From Bacteroides_D sp963546395 (lineage in GTDB: Bacteria > Bacteroidota > Bacteroidia > Bacteroidales > CAJPTX01): a DNA stretch of 64,000 nt. The stretch covers positions 1 to 64,000 of the forward strand of contig CAUUMS010000008.1 of NCBI GenBank assembly GCA_963546395.1. The letters are read 5' to 3'. Of this stretch, positions 54,915-63,960 are shown in pieces (the first letter of the stretch is position 1; each line of letters begins with the position of its first letter). Under the pieces are notes generated by a model that saw only the letters and a list, made by a program, of their open reading frames with translations, made no database searches and was not told the DNA's origin. The translations under genes were made by a program, and so were the position numbers.

Positions 54915-55062
54915 CGGCGCAATCCTCGTGCCGGCGCCCACGCACCAAGAACGTACCAAAGCCGTATTTCTACCACCAAATACGGCTTTGGTACGGTGCT
55001 GCTACAGTGCTGACGCAATGGTAGTACCCCAGTGGGTGATGCGCCATGCCGCTTGGAGGCTA
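54915..55062 (-). repeat. Dispersed hairpin repeat, copy C (perfect stem)
   Basis: A perfect 17-bp stem: 54953-54969 (GTACCAAAGCCGTATTT) with 54978-54994 (AAATACGGCTTTGGTAC), loop of 8 bases at 54970-54977. Flanking CACC and GGTG extend the pairing after a small bulge. Compared with copy A, the stem differs at several positions but stays paired (G-C replaced by A-T, T-A by G-C, T-G by C-G), so the pairing itself is conserved. Outer limits are approximate. Confidence 0.8.
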
Positions 55063-55131
55063 TGATAGAGCACAAAAAAGCCCCGCCCCCCACGTTCGGC
55101 ACGCAGAGAGCGGGGATGAACGGATATGCCG

Positions 55132-57915
55132 CTAGAGCTTGACGATGCCGTTCTTGAAGCAGTAGCGGACGAGCTCGACGAGGTTGGTGACCCCCAGCTT
55201 GAGGAAGATGTTGGCCTTGTGGGCCTCCACGGTGCGGGGGGAGATGTTGAGCTGTGCGCTGATGTTCTTGGTGGGCAGCCCCTCGCAGCACAGGGTGATG
55301 ATCTCCATCTCGCGGTCGGTGAAGGCCACATCGCCCGCTGAGGGGGGACGACGCTTGGACTCGAAGATCAGCTGGTTGAGAATGGTGGCGATATCGCTGC
55401 CAAAGTACTGATCGCCATTGAGGATGGCGCGGATGGCCGTGACGAGCCCCGTGTTGACGATCTCCTTGGAGATGAACCCGTCAATGCCCGTCTGGACAAG
55501 CTGTAGAATGGTGTCCTCATTGGTCTCGGCCGAGAGGATGAGCACCTTCACCTGCGGGTAACGCTCCCGAAGTATCTTGACGATTTCGCCCCCGTGCATG
55601 TCGGGGAGTATCACATCGAGCAAAAGCAGATCGGGCAGCTGCCGCTCGAGCAGAGCCCAGAGCTCACGGGCCGAGGCGGCCTCGCCGATGATGCGAAAGT
55701 CTTCGCCTGATAGCTCAATAGCGGTGCGCACCCCGAGCCGGAATAGCGCATGGTCATCGACCAGAATCAGGTTTGCCATATATTGTGTCCTCCAACGGTT
55801 GGTTGAAACAACAGGAGCCCCCTGCGCAGGCACTTCGCCAGGGCGATCGTCTGCTGGGCGCATGATGAGCAACATAGTGGTGCCCTGCCCCTCGGCGGAT
55901 TGCACCTCAATGCGGGCGGCATTCTTCTTGGCCATGTCGTAGCACATGACGAGCCCTAGGCCGGTGCCCTTCTCGCCACAGGTGCCCTGACGCACGATGT
56001 GCTCGCCCATACGCCCCAGCTTGGCCACCATGTCGGGGCTCATCCCCATGCCGTGATCGCGCACCCCGAATACCACCCCGTCGCCCTGAATGCGCACCCA
56101 CACCTCAAGCTCGCTATCGAGGGGTGAGAACTTGATGGCATTCATCACCAGATTACGAATAATGGCGAAGAGCGTGTCTTTATTGCCCAGCACGGGTGCC
56201 TCGGGTGGCAGATCGTCCCGAATCTCAATCCGCTTGTTGCGTCGCTCCAGGGCGGTAATCTCGAGGGCCTGGTGCACGAAGGGGACAATGTCGAAGTTGG
56301 CCAGCGGCAGCGGCGACGTATCCAGCTGGAATCGGGCGAACTCGAGCAGGGTGTTCAGCAGGTTGACCAGGCTCTCGGCCCCCTTGCGCAGGGCGGAGAT
56401 GTGGCTGGTGACCGACTCTTTGCTCAGGCGATCGAGGTGCTCATCGAGCTGCGTGAGGCTGAGCCGTATCGCGGAGGCGGCACCCCGGGTGTCATGCGAG
56501 AAGGAGGCAAAGAAGGAGTCTTTATTCCGATTGAGCGTGGCCAGATCCTCGTTAAGAGCCCTGAGCTGACTCGAGAGGGCGGCTAGCTCCTGATTGCGAT
56601 GGGCGAGCTTACCATTGAGATCGGCAAGCTGCCGGCTACGTCGCCTATTGCGGCGGAGGGCGAGTATCAGCAGCACCACGATAGTCAGCGCAAGCACAAT
56701 GGATGCGATGAGGATGGTGCGGAATGTGGCTGCACGGCGTAGCTGTAGCTGTTGCACCTCGATGCGACTCTGCTTGAGCTCCGTCTCGTAGCGCACATGC
56801 AGCGCGTTCATCTGCTGCTGCACGGAGCGGTGCGTAATGGAATCGTTGAGCTCCAGGTGCTGCTCCAGATAGCCGACGGATTGCAGGAGCGAGACGCTGC
56901 GCGTGGCCCTCGACAGGCAGAGCAACAGGGACGACTGGAGGAGGCGCATCCGCTGCCACTGGGCAATCTGGAGGGACTGCTGAAGGTAATCTGTGGCCTC
57001 GACAAACCGCCCCTGGGTGTAGCGGAGCATGCCCAGCTGCTTGAGGGCCTGGGCCTTCTCGGCAAACTGACGCTTCTCCTCGCTGAGAATGAGGGCCTCG
57101 AGGTAGGAGGCCTCGGCCCGGGTATACTGGTGCAGGCCTGTGTACGCATCGCCACGTATGATGTAGCCCTGGGCCAACATGACGGGGTCGTCCATCTGAT
57201 TGCAGATGGAGATGGCCTCGGCCACCGTCTCAAGGGCCATCTGCGAATGGCCCTCGCCCTGGTAGGCACGGGCCAGGTGGTTGAGACGATTCGCAAGGTC
57301 GTGCTCCCAGCCGGGGTGCTGCAACTTGCGCGTGCGCAACACGGCATCCTCAAGGTAGAGCTCGGCCGCAGCCATATTGCCCTGCGACAGGTAGAGCTTG
57401 CCTAGCTGCTCCTGCGCCGCAGCGATGAGCAATGAGTCGCGTTGGCTCATGGCAAGCGCATAGGCGCTGAGCATGGTGGGATAGGCCTCCTCGAAGACCC
57501 CCATGTTCATCTGATTGCCCACCTGTAAGATCAGGCAATCGAACGCCAGTGGCACATCACGCCCTCCGCGGAAGACAGGAAGCGCCTTGGCGCACAGCTG
57601 GCCCGACTCCATGAAAAAACCCGCATCGAAGAGCCGCCTCGCCAGCGCGTAGCGCACGACAGCCAGGGCGTACGTGGTGTCGCTCTCGATACGCTCCGAG
57701 TCGTATTGCAGACTGGCCGAGGGATCTAGCCGGGCTAAGAATGACGATGCGGCCCAGGGCTTAAGGGCCAAAATGCGCTGCTCGGCAATCTGCAAGCGAA
57801 CGAGCAGCGAGTCGCCCACATCTCCCTGCGCAGCACGGGAGGGCAACAGGCCACAGGTGGTGAGGCACGCCAGCACTGCAAAACGCAGGAGATGACGTGC
57901 TCGGAGCTGCGGCAT
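55132..57915 (-). CDS. TPR sensor histidine kinase fused to NarL-type response regulator
   Basis: A 927-residue one-piece signalling protein. Order: signal/anchor (about 5-28), TPR-like region (90-330), membrane helix (TILIASIVLALTIVVLLILAL, 399-420), coiled coil, H-box SFSHDTRGA with His474, HATPase region with N-box NAIKF, DHGMGM and GTGLGL, a linker of about 35 residues, a receiver (713-830) with VDDH, Asp767 (LLLLDVILPD), LSAE and SKE, and a LuxR-type HTH (FTDREMEIITLCCEGLPTKN...). The regulator part begins at an internal ATG (55779) with TTGGAGG upstream (55790s), so a free regulator may also be made. Start 57915 is supported by the signal peptide and a promoter at 57946-57976. Confidence 0.9.
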   Translation of the reverse strand: MPQLRARHLLRFAVLACLTTCGLLPSRAAQGDVGDSLLVRLQIAEQRILALKPWAASSFLARLDPSASLQYDSERIESDTTYALAVVRYALARRLFDAGFFMESGQLCAKALPVFRGGRDVPLAFDCLILQVGNQMNMGVFEEAYPTMLSAYALAMSQRDSLLIAAAQEQLGKLYLSQGNMAAAELYLEDAVLRTRKLQHPGWEHDLANRLNHLARAYQGEGHSQMALETVAEAISICNQMDDPVMLAQGYIIRGDAYTGLHQYTRAEASYLEALILSEEKRQFAEKAQALKQLGMLRYTQGRFVEATDYLQQSLQIAQWQRMRLLQSSLLLCLSRATRSVSLLQSVGYLEQHLELNDSITHRSVQQQMNALHVRYETELKQSRIEVQQLQLRRAATFRTILIASIVLALTIVVLLILALRRNRRRSRQLADLNGKLAHRNQELAALSSQLRALNEDLATLNRNKDSFFASFSHDTRGAASAIRLSLTQLDEHLDRLSKESVTSHISALRKGAESLVNLLNTLLEFARFQLDTSPLPLANFDIVPFVHQALEITALERRNKRIEIRDDLPPEAPVLGNKDTLFAIIRNLVMNAIKFSPLDSELEVWVRIQGDGVVFGVRDHGMGMSPDMVAKLGRMGEHIVRQGTCGEKGTGLGLVMCYDMAKKNAARIEVQSAEGQGTTMLLIMRPADDRPGEVPAQGAPVVSTNRWRTQYMANLILVDDHALFRLGVRTAIELSGEDFRIIGEAASARELWALLERQLPDLLLLDVILPDMHGGEIVKILRERYPQVKVLILSAETNEDTILQLVQTGIDGFISKEIVNTGLVTAIRAILNGDQYFGSDIATILNQLIFESKRRPPSAGDVAFTDREMEIITLCCEGLPTKNISAQLNISPRTVEAHKANIFLKLGVTNLVELVRYCFKNGIVKL

Positions 57916-58235
57916 AAATCCTTTAGAGAAGAGAAAACACACAGGCAAAGGTAACTCAACCGGCCGAATGGGACAAGACCACAAATGCTGGCCCACGGCG
58001 CGACTCCCCCGACGACGGGAAGTGCTATGGCTACGCACCAAAGGCTCTCCCTAGCATCTGGCCGAGAAAGAGGGCGCCAGCACCACATGGCCCGCAAGGC
58101 ACCCGTGCACAGGGTGCAGAGCGCACTAGCACCTCACCCTGCACGCATTCGCCCACATGGGCCTGCGCATGCGCACGGTGGTTGGAATACTAACGCTTGT
58201 GATGGTGAAAAAGAGGCCCACAGCGCAAGATTTCG
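57916..58235. other. Intergenic region upstream of the sensor kinase gene
   Basis: 320 bases between miaA and the kinase gene. Besides the promoter at 57946-57976 there is a small hairpin (GCACCC 58099-58104, GGGTGC 58112-58117) and a GC-rich palindromic stretch near 58151-58180. Neither is clearly functional. No gene is seen. Confidence 0.45.
57946..57976 (-). promoter_or_regulatory. Promoter of the sensor kinase gene
   Basis: A -7 TACCTTTG (57953-57946) and TTG at 57976-57974 as the -33 element, 20 bases apart, on the minus strand. Transcription would start about 25 bases before the ATG at 57915. Confidence 0.6.
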
Positions 58236-59171
58236 CTACTGGCCCTCCACGGCCTCGAGGTGCCGCAGCATGACATCGACCAGGGAATCGGCATCCTGCT
58301 CGCCGTCCAGCCACTGAATGGCTAGCCCCCTACGTTCCATGCCACGCAGGTAGGTCATCTGCCGCTTGGCGAACTGCTGGATGGCAATTGTGAGCTGCTC
58401 CACGAATTGCTCGTAGGTGAGGGTGCCTCGCAGGTACATGGTGACGAAACGATACTCGAGGCCGTAATACATCATCGTATCCTGGCTCACCCCACCGCGC
58501 AGCAGGGTTTCCACCTCCTCGATGAGGCCTGAATGCAAGCGGGCCTCTAGACGTGATGCGATGCGCTGCCGGCGCACCTCTCGGGGCAGCTGGATGGCAA
58601 AGATGGCCGACACTGGCACTGGGGCTCTCGCATCAACAGGTCGGCCACCGCTGGAGGCAGCGATCTCTATGGCGCGTATAAGGCGGGCCCTCGAGACTGT
58701 GTCGGTGGTGTTATGCAACGGCCCGTAGGATTGCAACTGGGCCACCAGGGCTAGCGTGGGTAAACGCTCCAAACGCTGCCGCAGCGCAGGATCGGGTGGC
58801 ACCTCGGCCAGCTGATAGTTGCGCAGGATGCCCTCGGCGTACAGCCCGCTGCCACCGCAGAGTATCGGGCGACGACCACGAGCCACCACCCCATCGTAGG
58901 CTTTGCCGAAGGCCTGGAGGTAATGGAATAGGTCGAATCGCTCCCCAGCCTCGCAGATGTCTACCAGGTGGAACGGGACGCTCACGGGGCCGACCTGGTA
59001 CTCCGACAGATCTTTACCCGTGCCGATATCCATCCCACGATACACCTGACGGGAGTCGGCGCTGAGGATCTCACCCCCGATGCGCAAGGCTAACCGCACG
59101 GCCAAGTGGGTCTTACCGCTTGCCGTGGGCCCCAGCACAGCCACCAGGCCGCAGGAGGGAGTGACGTTCAC
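58236..59171 (-). CDS. miaA: tRNA dimethylallyltransferase
   Basis: A 311-residue enzyme that prenylates A37 of tRNAs reading codons that begin with U. P-loop is GPTASGKTHLA near residue 14-24, followed by DSRQVYRGMDIGTGKDLSEY. The insert domain and the C-terminal RYPRKQ-like region (QFAKRQMTYLRGM) are present. The start codon is GTG. It follows marC by 15 bases and should be in the same transcription unit. Confidence 0.95.
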   Translation of the reverse strand: MNVTPSCGLVAVLGPTASGKTHLAVRLALRIGGEILSADSRQVYRGMDIGTGKDLSEYQVGPVSVPFHLVDICEAGERFDLFHYLQAFGKAYDGVVARGRRPILCGGSGLYAEGILRNYQLAEVPPDPALRQRLERLPTLALVAQLQSYGPLHNTTDTVSRARLIRAIEIAASSGGRPVDARAPVPVSAIFAIQLPREVRRQRIASRLEARLHSGLIEEVETLLRGGVSQDTMMYYGLEYRFVTMYLRGTLTYEQFVEQLTIAIQQFAKRQMTYLRGMERRGLAIQWLDGEQDADSLVDVMLRHLEAVEGQ

Positions 59172-59186
59172 CAGATGTGAGAGGGG

Positions 59187-59786
59187 TTACTCGCTGATCT
59201 TGGCGATGATATGGGCCAGATTGGTGGTGATCATCTTCACGCTCACGGCCATAAGTATGATGCCGAAGAACTTGCGCATGACGAATACACCTCCCTTGCC
59301 AAGCAATTTCTGCACGAAGTGCACGTAACGAAGCACCAGGAAAACCACCAGGACATTGAGTATCACCGCCGTGAGTATGGTGGCAAATGAGTAGTTCGCC
59401 TGCAAGGCCAGCATGGTCGTGATAGATCCCGGTCCAGCAATGAGCGGGAACACGAGAGGCACTAGCGTGACATTACCAGTGGGGGCTTCGTCCCGGAAGA
59501 TCCGGATGTCAAAGATCATCTCTGCGGCCAATGCTAGCATCACCAGCGAGCCAGCCACGGCAAACGAGGGGAAATCTACACCGAAGAACTGAAGGATGGC
59601 CTTACCCAGGAATAGGAATACCACGAAGAAGATGAGCGAGAACAGGGCCGCAAGACCGGCTTTGTAGTTCTGCCCCCGCTCCAGCATGGCCACGATGAGC
59701 GGCACGGAACCTGTGATGTCGATTACGGCAAACAGGATGACAAAGGCGCTAAGGCTGTCGTGAATGAACTGTAAAATCTCCGTCAT
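59187..59786 (-). CDS. MarC-family integral membrane protein
   Basis: A 199-residue protein with six predicted helices: LSAFVILFAVIDITGSVPLIV, LAALFSLIFFVVFLFLGKAIL, AVAGSLVMLALAAEMIFDI, VTLVPLVFPLIAGPGSITTM, TILTAVILNVLVVFLVL and a last one ending KISE. The GPGSITT and FAVIDITGS motifs are the MarC signatures. Substrate unknown; the former link to multiple antibiotic resistance is not established. Confidence 0.9.
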   Translation of the reverse strand: MTEILQFIHDSLSAFVILFAVIDITGSVPLIVAMLERGQNYKAGLAALFSLIFFVVFLFLGKAILQFFGVDFPSFAVAGSLVMLALAAEMIFDIRIFRDEAPTGNVTLVPLVFPLIAGPGSITTMLALQANYSFATILTAVILNVLVVFLVLRYVHFVQKLLGKGGVFVMRKFFGIILMAVSVKMITTNLAHIIAKISE

Positions 59787-59852
59787 GGGAAATTGATTTG
59801 AAGATGCAAAGTTGGAATAGGTAAAGAGTGGCCTACACGGCACTAGGCACCA

Positions 59853-61013
59853 CTAGCTGCCATCGGGACACCATACGCCCTTGGCCACGGCGATCAACGC
59901 TTGCAATGCAATGCGCAACGCCCCCTCGTCGGGGCAAAAATCGGCCGCATGCAGCGCACCTGCATCACCAACACCCAAGCGCAAGTAAGCTGATGGTAAC
60001 GACTGGGCAAAGTAGGCAAAATCGTCTGTCGTCATGCGCTGCGGCACATCCACGCACGTCACCCCCTCCACAGCCTGCACGCAGGCCCTGATGCACTGCA
60101 TGTACTGGGGATCGTTGTACAGCACAGGGTACCCATCAGCAATGTCTACCTCTGCCTTGGCACCTAAAGATTCTGCCGAGGCACAAGCGATCCGCCGAAT
60201 GAGCACCTTGGCCTGCGCTCGCCACTCCTCCGAATGCGTGCGCAACGTACCCTCTAGGCGCACCTCATCGGGAATCAGGTTGTGCGCACCATGGCAAATC
60301 ACGTTGCCAAAGGATAGCAGGCTAGGCACAAAGGGTGAAACCGAGCGGGAGTGTATCGTTTGCAGGGCCAGCATCACGTGGGCCGATGCCACTACGGGAT
60401 CTATGAGTTGATGCGGCAATGCAGCGTGCCCACCTCGTCCACACACCGTAATATTGACCTCATCGCCCGAGGACATGAATGCGCCTTCATGGAAGCCAAT
60501 CTGCCCCACAGGCAATGACGGGTCGCAATGGAACGCCAGCATATGCCGGGGACGCAGTGAGTCAAAATGCTCGCTGCTCAGGATAGCCTGTGCTCCTCCC
60601 GGGAGCTTCTCCTCGCTCGACTCGAATACGAGTAGCGGCATACTCGCAGCTCCTACGGCCGAGGCAAGAGCTGCCATCCCGCAGGCAATAGCCATGTGCA
60701 TATCGTGCCCGCAGGCATGCATCACCCCGTCGCACTGACTGGCAAAGGGGAGCCCTGTGGCCTCGTGCACAGGCAATGCGTCCAGCTCGGCCCGTAGGCC
60801 CCACGCTGGTATGCCAGCCCCGGAGCAGTAGGCTAAAAAACTCGGGCTGCTAGCTGATACAGGGCATATCTCCCAGCCCAGCTCCTGCAACTGCTGCTGC
60901 AAGTAACGCGATGTGGCCCACTCCTGCCCCGATAGCTCAGGGTGTGCGTGCACGTGCCGTCTCACCTCCTGCGCAACGGATAGGGCTCGGGATATGTGGG
61001 ACTCATCTACCAA
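59853..61013 (-). CDS. M20 family amidohydrolase/aminoacylase-like
   Basis: A 386-residue metallo-hydrolase similar to N-acetyl or hippurate-type amidohydrolases. The metal ligands are in MHACGHDMHMA (near 95-105), the general base Glu in ESSEEKLPGGAQAIL and further His and Glu residues downstream; a dimerisation domain begins near VNITVCGRGGHAALPH. It removes acyl groups from amino acids or peptides; exact substrate unknown. Start codon TTG at 61013 (a TTG start is unusual for this window). Confidence 0.88.
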   Translation of the reverse strand: MVDESHISRALSVAQEVRRHVHAHPELSGQEWATSRYLQQQLQELGWEICPVSASSPSFLAYCSGAGIPAWGLRAELDALPVHEATGLPFASQCDGVMHACGHDMHMAIACGMAALASAVGAASMPLLVFESSEEKLPGGAQAILSSEHFDSLRPRHMLAFHCDPSLPVGQIGFHEGAFMSSGDEVNITVCGRGGHAALPHQLIDPVVASAHVMLALQTIHSRSVSPFVPSLLSFGNVICHGAHNLIPDEVRLEGTLRTHSEEWRAQAKVLIRRIACASAESLGAKAEVDIADGYPVLYNDPQYMQCIRACVQAVEGVTCVDVPQRMTTDDFAYFAQSLPSAYLRLGVGDAGALHAADFCPDEGALRIALQALIAVAKGVWCPDGS

Positions 61014-61025
61014 GGGGAGGGGATG

Positions 61026-62117
61026 CTATTGCACCGCTGCGCCGCGTATCGGCACCGTGATGATGGGTCCATACTGGTACAGCGATAGCCGCCCGTTCAG
61101 CAACATCTCACCATCGAGCGTGATGGTGTAGTTCACCGGCATAGCCGGCCTGTAGTAAAATGACGTATGCAACGTCTTACTGGGCACCGTGACATCCTGA
61201 CGAGTCTCAGGCTCCACGTTGAAGATGACTGGCGTGGCATCGAGCTCAGAGGGCCCAACAATGCCATGCGTGGTGGAGAATCGGCACGGGATAATAGCCT
61301 CTTGCCCTGGCTGCGGGAACAGATACACCTTCGCCTCCACCGTGTCGGTTTGCACACGCCCCACGAAAAGCTCTAGGTAAAGCTTCTCCAGGCGTGCCAT
61401 CTCCTGTAGCATCACGGACAACGTCCCGGGTGAGTTCGCCAGATCCACCTCTCCGCTGATGAGCTCAAAGCGCTTCTTCCGGAGGTTGAATATCAGCTCG
61501 GCTGCCTGCCTGGCTTTCTCCTCCTTAGACATCTTCACCGTGACGCTACGCTGTACCGGCACGCGCACAAAGGCCGTGTCGCTCTGTAGCACCTGGTAGA
61601 ATATATTGGCCTGCTGATCGATGAACGGCTGGGGCGACAGATCTACAAACGGCATCGATGGTGGCATCGTCACAGCACAGCGCATCTCCGGGCGATGTAC
61701 CACCGGCATATTAACCGGCAGAATATGCCCTCCCTCAGCCAAACGTAGGAATGGCACCGATGCGGACTGCCCTCTGACCTCAAAGGCCAGCTTCGGATCC
61801 GCCTCCACCATCGTCGTCAGCCGCACGCCACGCATGTCGTAGCGCATCTCCGGCTCACGAGGAACATTAGTGATGCCGAGCAACGACTCTGCAAACTCGG
61901 CGTAAGGGCCAGGCATGATCTGCCGTGCTATCAGGGAGAATCGCAATTCCACCTGATGCCGAGGCAGGTAGTACAGTGCCCCCGACGGCTGTTTCTCCGG
62001 ATCGACGGGCACCACTGACATCCAGCGGGCGCACCCAGACAGCAGCGTCAAAAGAGATACCAGCACCAGGATGACGCTAGTCTTACCCCCACGCACAGGA
62101 ACTCGGAACTTCAGCAT
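61026..62117 (-). CDS. DUF4831 lipoprotein
   Basis: A 363-residue lipoprotein: signal VILVLVSLLTLLSGC (Cys at about 29), then a beta-rich protein with PRHQVELRFSLIARQIMPGPYAEFAESLLGI in part, the typical opening of DUF4831. Conserved KMSKEEKARQAAELIFNLRKKRF stretch follows the middle. Function unknown. It lies between the amidohydrolase and nhaD. Confidence 0.85.
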   Translation of the reverse strand: MLKFRVPVRGGKTSVILVLVSLLTLLSGCARWMSVVPVDPEKQPSGALYYLPRHQVELRFSLIARQIMPGPYAEFAESLLGITNVPREPEMRYDMRGVRLTTMVEADPKLAFEVRGQSASVPFLRLAEGGHILPVNMPVVHRPEMRCAVTMPPSMPFVDLSPQPFIDQQANIFYQVLQSDTAFVRVPVQRSVTVKMSKEEKARQAAELIFNLRKKRFELISGEVDLANSPGTLSVMLQEMARLEKLYLELFVGRVQTDTVEAKVYLFPQPGQEAIIPCRFSTTHGIVGPSELDATPVIFNVEPETRQDVTVPSKTLHTSFYYRPAMPVNYTITLDGEMLLNGRLSLYQYGPIITVPIRGAAVQ

Positions 62118-62152
62118 ATCTCAGAATCTGCGGACAGATCCACCCCCACCTG

Positions 62153-63475
62153 CTACAGGAAGAGCAACGCCACGAGCGCAAAGACAGGTAGCAGTATGAT
62201 GAGCGAGAATCGGTACATGTAACGGAAGAAGCTTGGCATACGGATGCCACTCTCCTCGGCAATAGCCTTAATCATAAAGTTCGGCCCATTCCCGATGTAG
62301 GTCATAGAGCCAAACATTACAGCCCCCATAGACACTGCGGTGAGCAGCAGCTCAGGCACCCCAGCCACAATGTTACCCACATCAACACCGGGCGTGACTA
62401 CACCACCAGCTACGGCATGGAAAGCTAGTGCCGTAGGCGCATTGTCCAGGAAGCCCGAGAGGGCACCCGTGGCAAAGAAGAAATGGCGTGCCGAGGTGAG
62501 ACCTAGCTCCCCGGCATGAGCTCCCAAAAACTGAAGGGCTGGCACCATGGTGATAAAGATGCCGATGAACAGGAAGGCCACCTCCAGGATGGGATTCCAC
62601 GTGAAGTGGTTCGCCTCACGTGTGCTCTTGCGTGTGGTGAGCAGCGACAGCACGATCATCAGCACGATAACCGCCTCACGGGCAAATGCGAATGGATTTA
62701 CACCATGCTCCGGAGCCTTGAGAGCCTCGAAATACTGGCCGTTAACAAAAGCCACGGCGCACACGATACCTACCAGCCAAAGGAAGTTGATCCCCCCCTC
62801 GATACGTAGCGGCTTCCGCTCCGCATCATCACGCTTAAACACACTAGGCTCCTCGCGGCGATAGAGGATCGAATCCATGACGTAGTAGATGGCGAGCAGC
62901 ACGGCGTTCACAAAGAGCCACTCTTTCCACATGTGGGCAAACCACTCAAACGGAGCCCCCTTCAGGTAGAGGAGGAACAGCGGCGGGTCGCCCAGGGGTG
63001 TCAAAAGGCCCCCAGCATTAGCCACGATGGCGATGAAGAACAGGATGGTGTGCACCTTGAGTCGCCGTTGCGCATTGGTCGCTATCACGGGGCGTATTAG
63101 CAACATGGCAGCCCCCGTGGTGCCCATCAGGCTAGCCAGCACGGCCCCTATGGCCAGGAATACGCTATTCACCGCTGGCGTGGCGCGCAAGTCACCGCTC
63201 AGGTGTATCCCTCCCGTCACGGCGAAAAGGCCCCCCAGCAGGATGATGAACGGCACATAATCGAACACCATCTGGTGCATCAACTCGTGCCCAAATCCCT
63301 GTGCAATCAGCAGAATAGCCGTGGGAATCCCCAGCACTAGGGCCACGATGAGCTTATTCCGATTGCGTTCCCACCAGTGCTCTGCCACCAGCGGCCCCAC
63401 AGCAATAGCCAACAACATAAGCACAAACGGAATGAGCATCCACCCGCTCACGCCGCCAGACGCTGCCTCATGCAT
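62153..63475 (-). CDS. nhaD: Sodium/proton antiporter NhaD
   Basis: A 440-residue antiporter of the NhaD/ArsB superfamily with about 12 hydrophobic segments. Conserved elements are FIILLGGLFAVTGGIHLSGDL, GAMLLIRPVIATNAQ (TGA), the NAGGLLTPLGDPPLFLLYLKGAPF loop and LSGFLDNAPTALAFHA near 340. Family members exchange Na+ for H+ under salt or alkaline stress. Confidence 0.94.
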   Translation of the reverse strand: MHEAASGGVSGWMLIPFVLMLLAIAVGPLVAEHWWERNRNKLIVALVLGIPTAILLIAQGFGHELMHQMVFDYVPFIILLGGLFAVTGGIHLSGDLRATPAVNSVFLAIGAVLASLMGTTGAAMLLIRPVIATNAQRRLKVHTILFFIAIVANAGGLLTPLGDPPLFLLYLKGAPFEWFAHMWKEWLFVNAVLLAIYYVMDSILYRREEPSVFKRDDAERKPLRIEGGINFLWLVGIVCAVAFVNGQYFEALKAPEHGVNPFAFAREAVIVLMIVLSLLTTRKSTREANHFTWNPILEVAFLFIGIFITMVPALQFLGAHAGELGLTSARHFFFATGALSGFLDNAPTALAFHAVAGGVVTPGVDVGNIVAGVPELLLTAVSMGAVMFGSMTYIGNGPNFMIKAIAEESGIRMPSFFRYMYRFSLIILLPVFALVALLFL

Positions 63476-63543
63476 ACGTGTACAATTTTACCCTAGCCTG
63501 AATATTACGGTCGGTATCAACAATTCACTCCCCACAGCGGCCT

Positions 63544-63960
63544 CTACTCCTCAGCCGACGCAGGCTCCTCGCTCTCCTTGAACTCCGTGACCCCATTCTC
63601 CACCAGCTCCCTGAACCAGCGAAACGCCTTCTGCATATCCACCACGCGCACCCGCTCCCGGGCGTAGCTGGGCAGTACGGTAGCAAAGAGTGACTTCACG
63701 CCCTCCTCATCGCGCTTCACGTCCAGGGCCTTGATGGCCTCCTGATGAGGTAGCATGGCGGTAAACACATCAGCCAACGGGACATCATCCCCATCAGTGT
63801 ACATTGCCACATCGCTCAGCGCGCTCACGTTCGCCGACACGGGCACGGGCATGCGCCGGTGCGTCTGCAACGATTCCACGACGATCCCATTCCGCGCCTT
63901 GGCCACATAGCGGTACAAGCCCGGCTTGCCGCTGATGGCGAGTATGTCTTTAAGAGCCAT
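63544..63960 (-). CDS. DUF5606 protein
   Basis: A 138-residue cytoplasmic protein. The opening MALKDILAISGKPGLYRYVAKARNGIVVES in part and the ADVFTAMLPHQEAIKA, LPSYARERVRVVDMQKAFRWF sections are characteristic of the DUF5606 family, found in Bacteroidota and of unknown role. The C-terminus is acidic. Confidence 0.9.
   Translation of the reverse strand: MALKDILAISGKPGLYRYVAKARNGIVVESLQTHRRMPVPVSANVSALSDVAMYTDGDDVPLADVFTAMLPHQEAIKALDVKRDEEGVKSLFATVLPSYARERVRVVDMQKAFRWFRELVENGVTEFKESEEPASAEE

Larger units (their letters stand above)
54817..55131. other. Intergenic region with repeat copy C
   Basis: 315 bases between engB and the end of the kinase gene. It contains the engB -7 box at 54839-54846 and the hairpin repeat copy C. 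No gene is seen. Confidence 0.6.
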
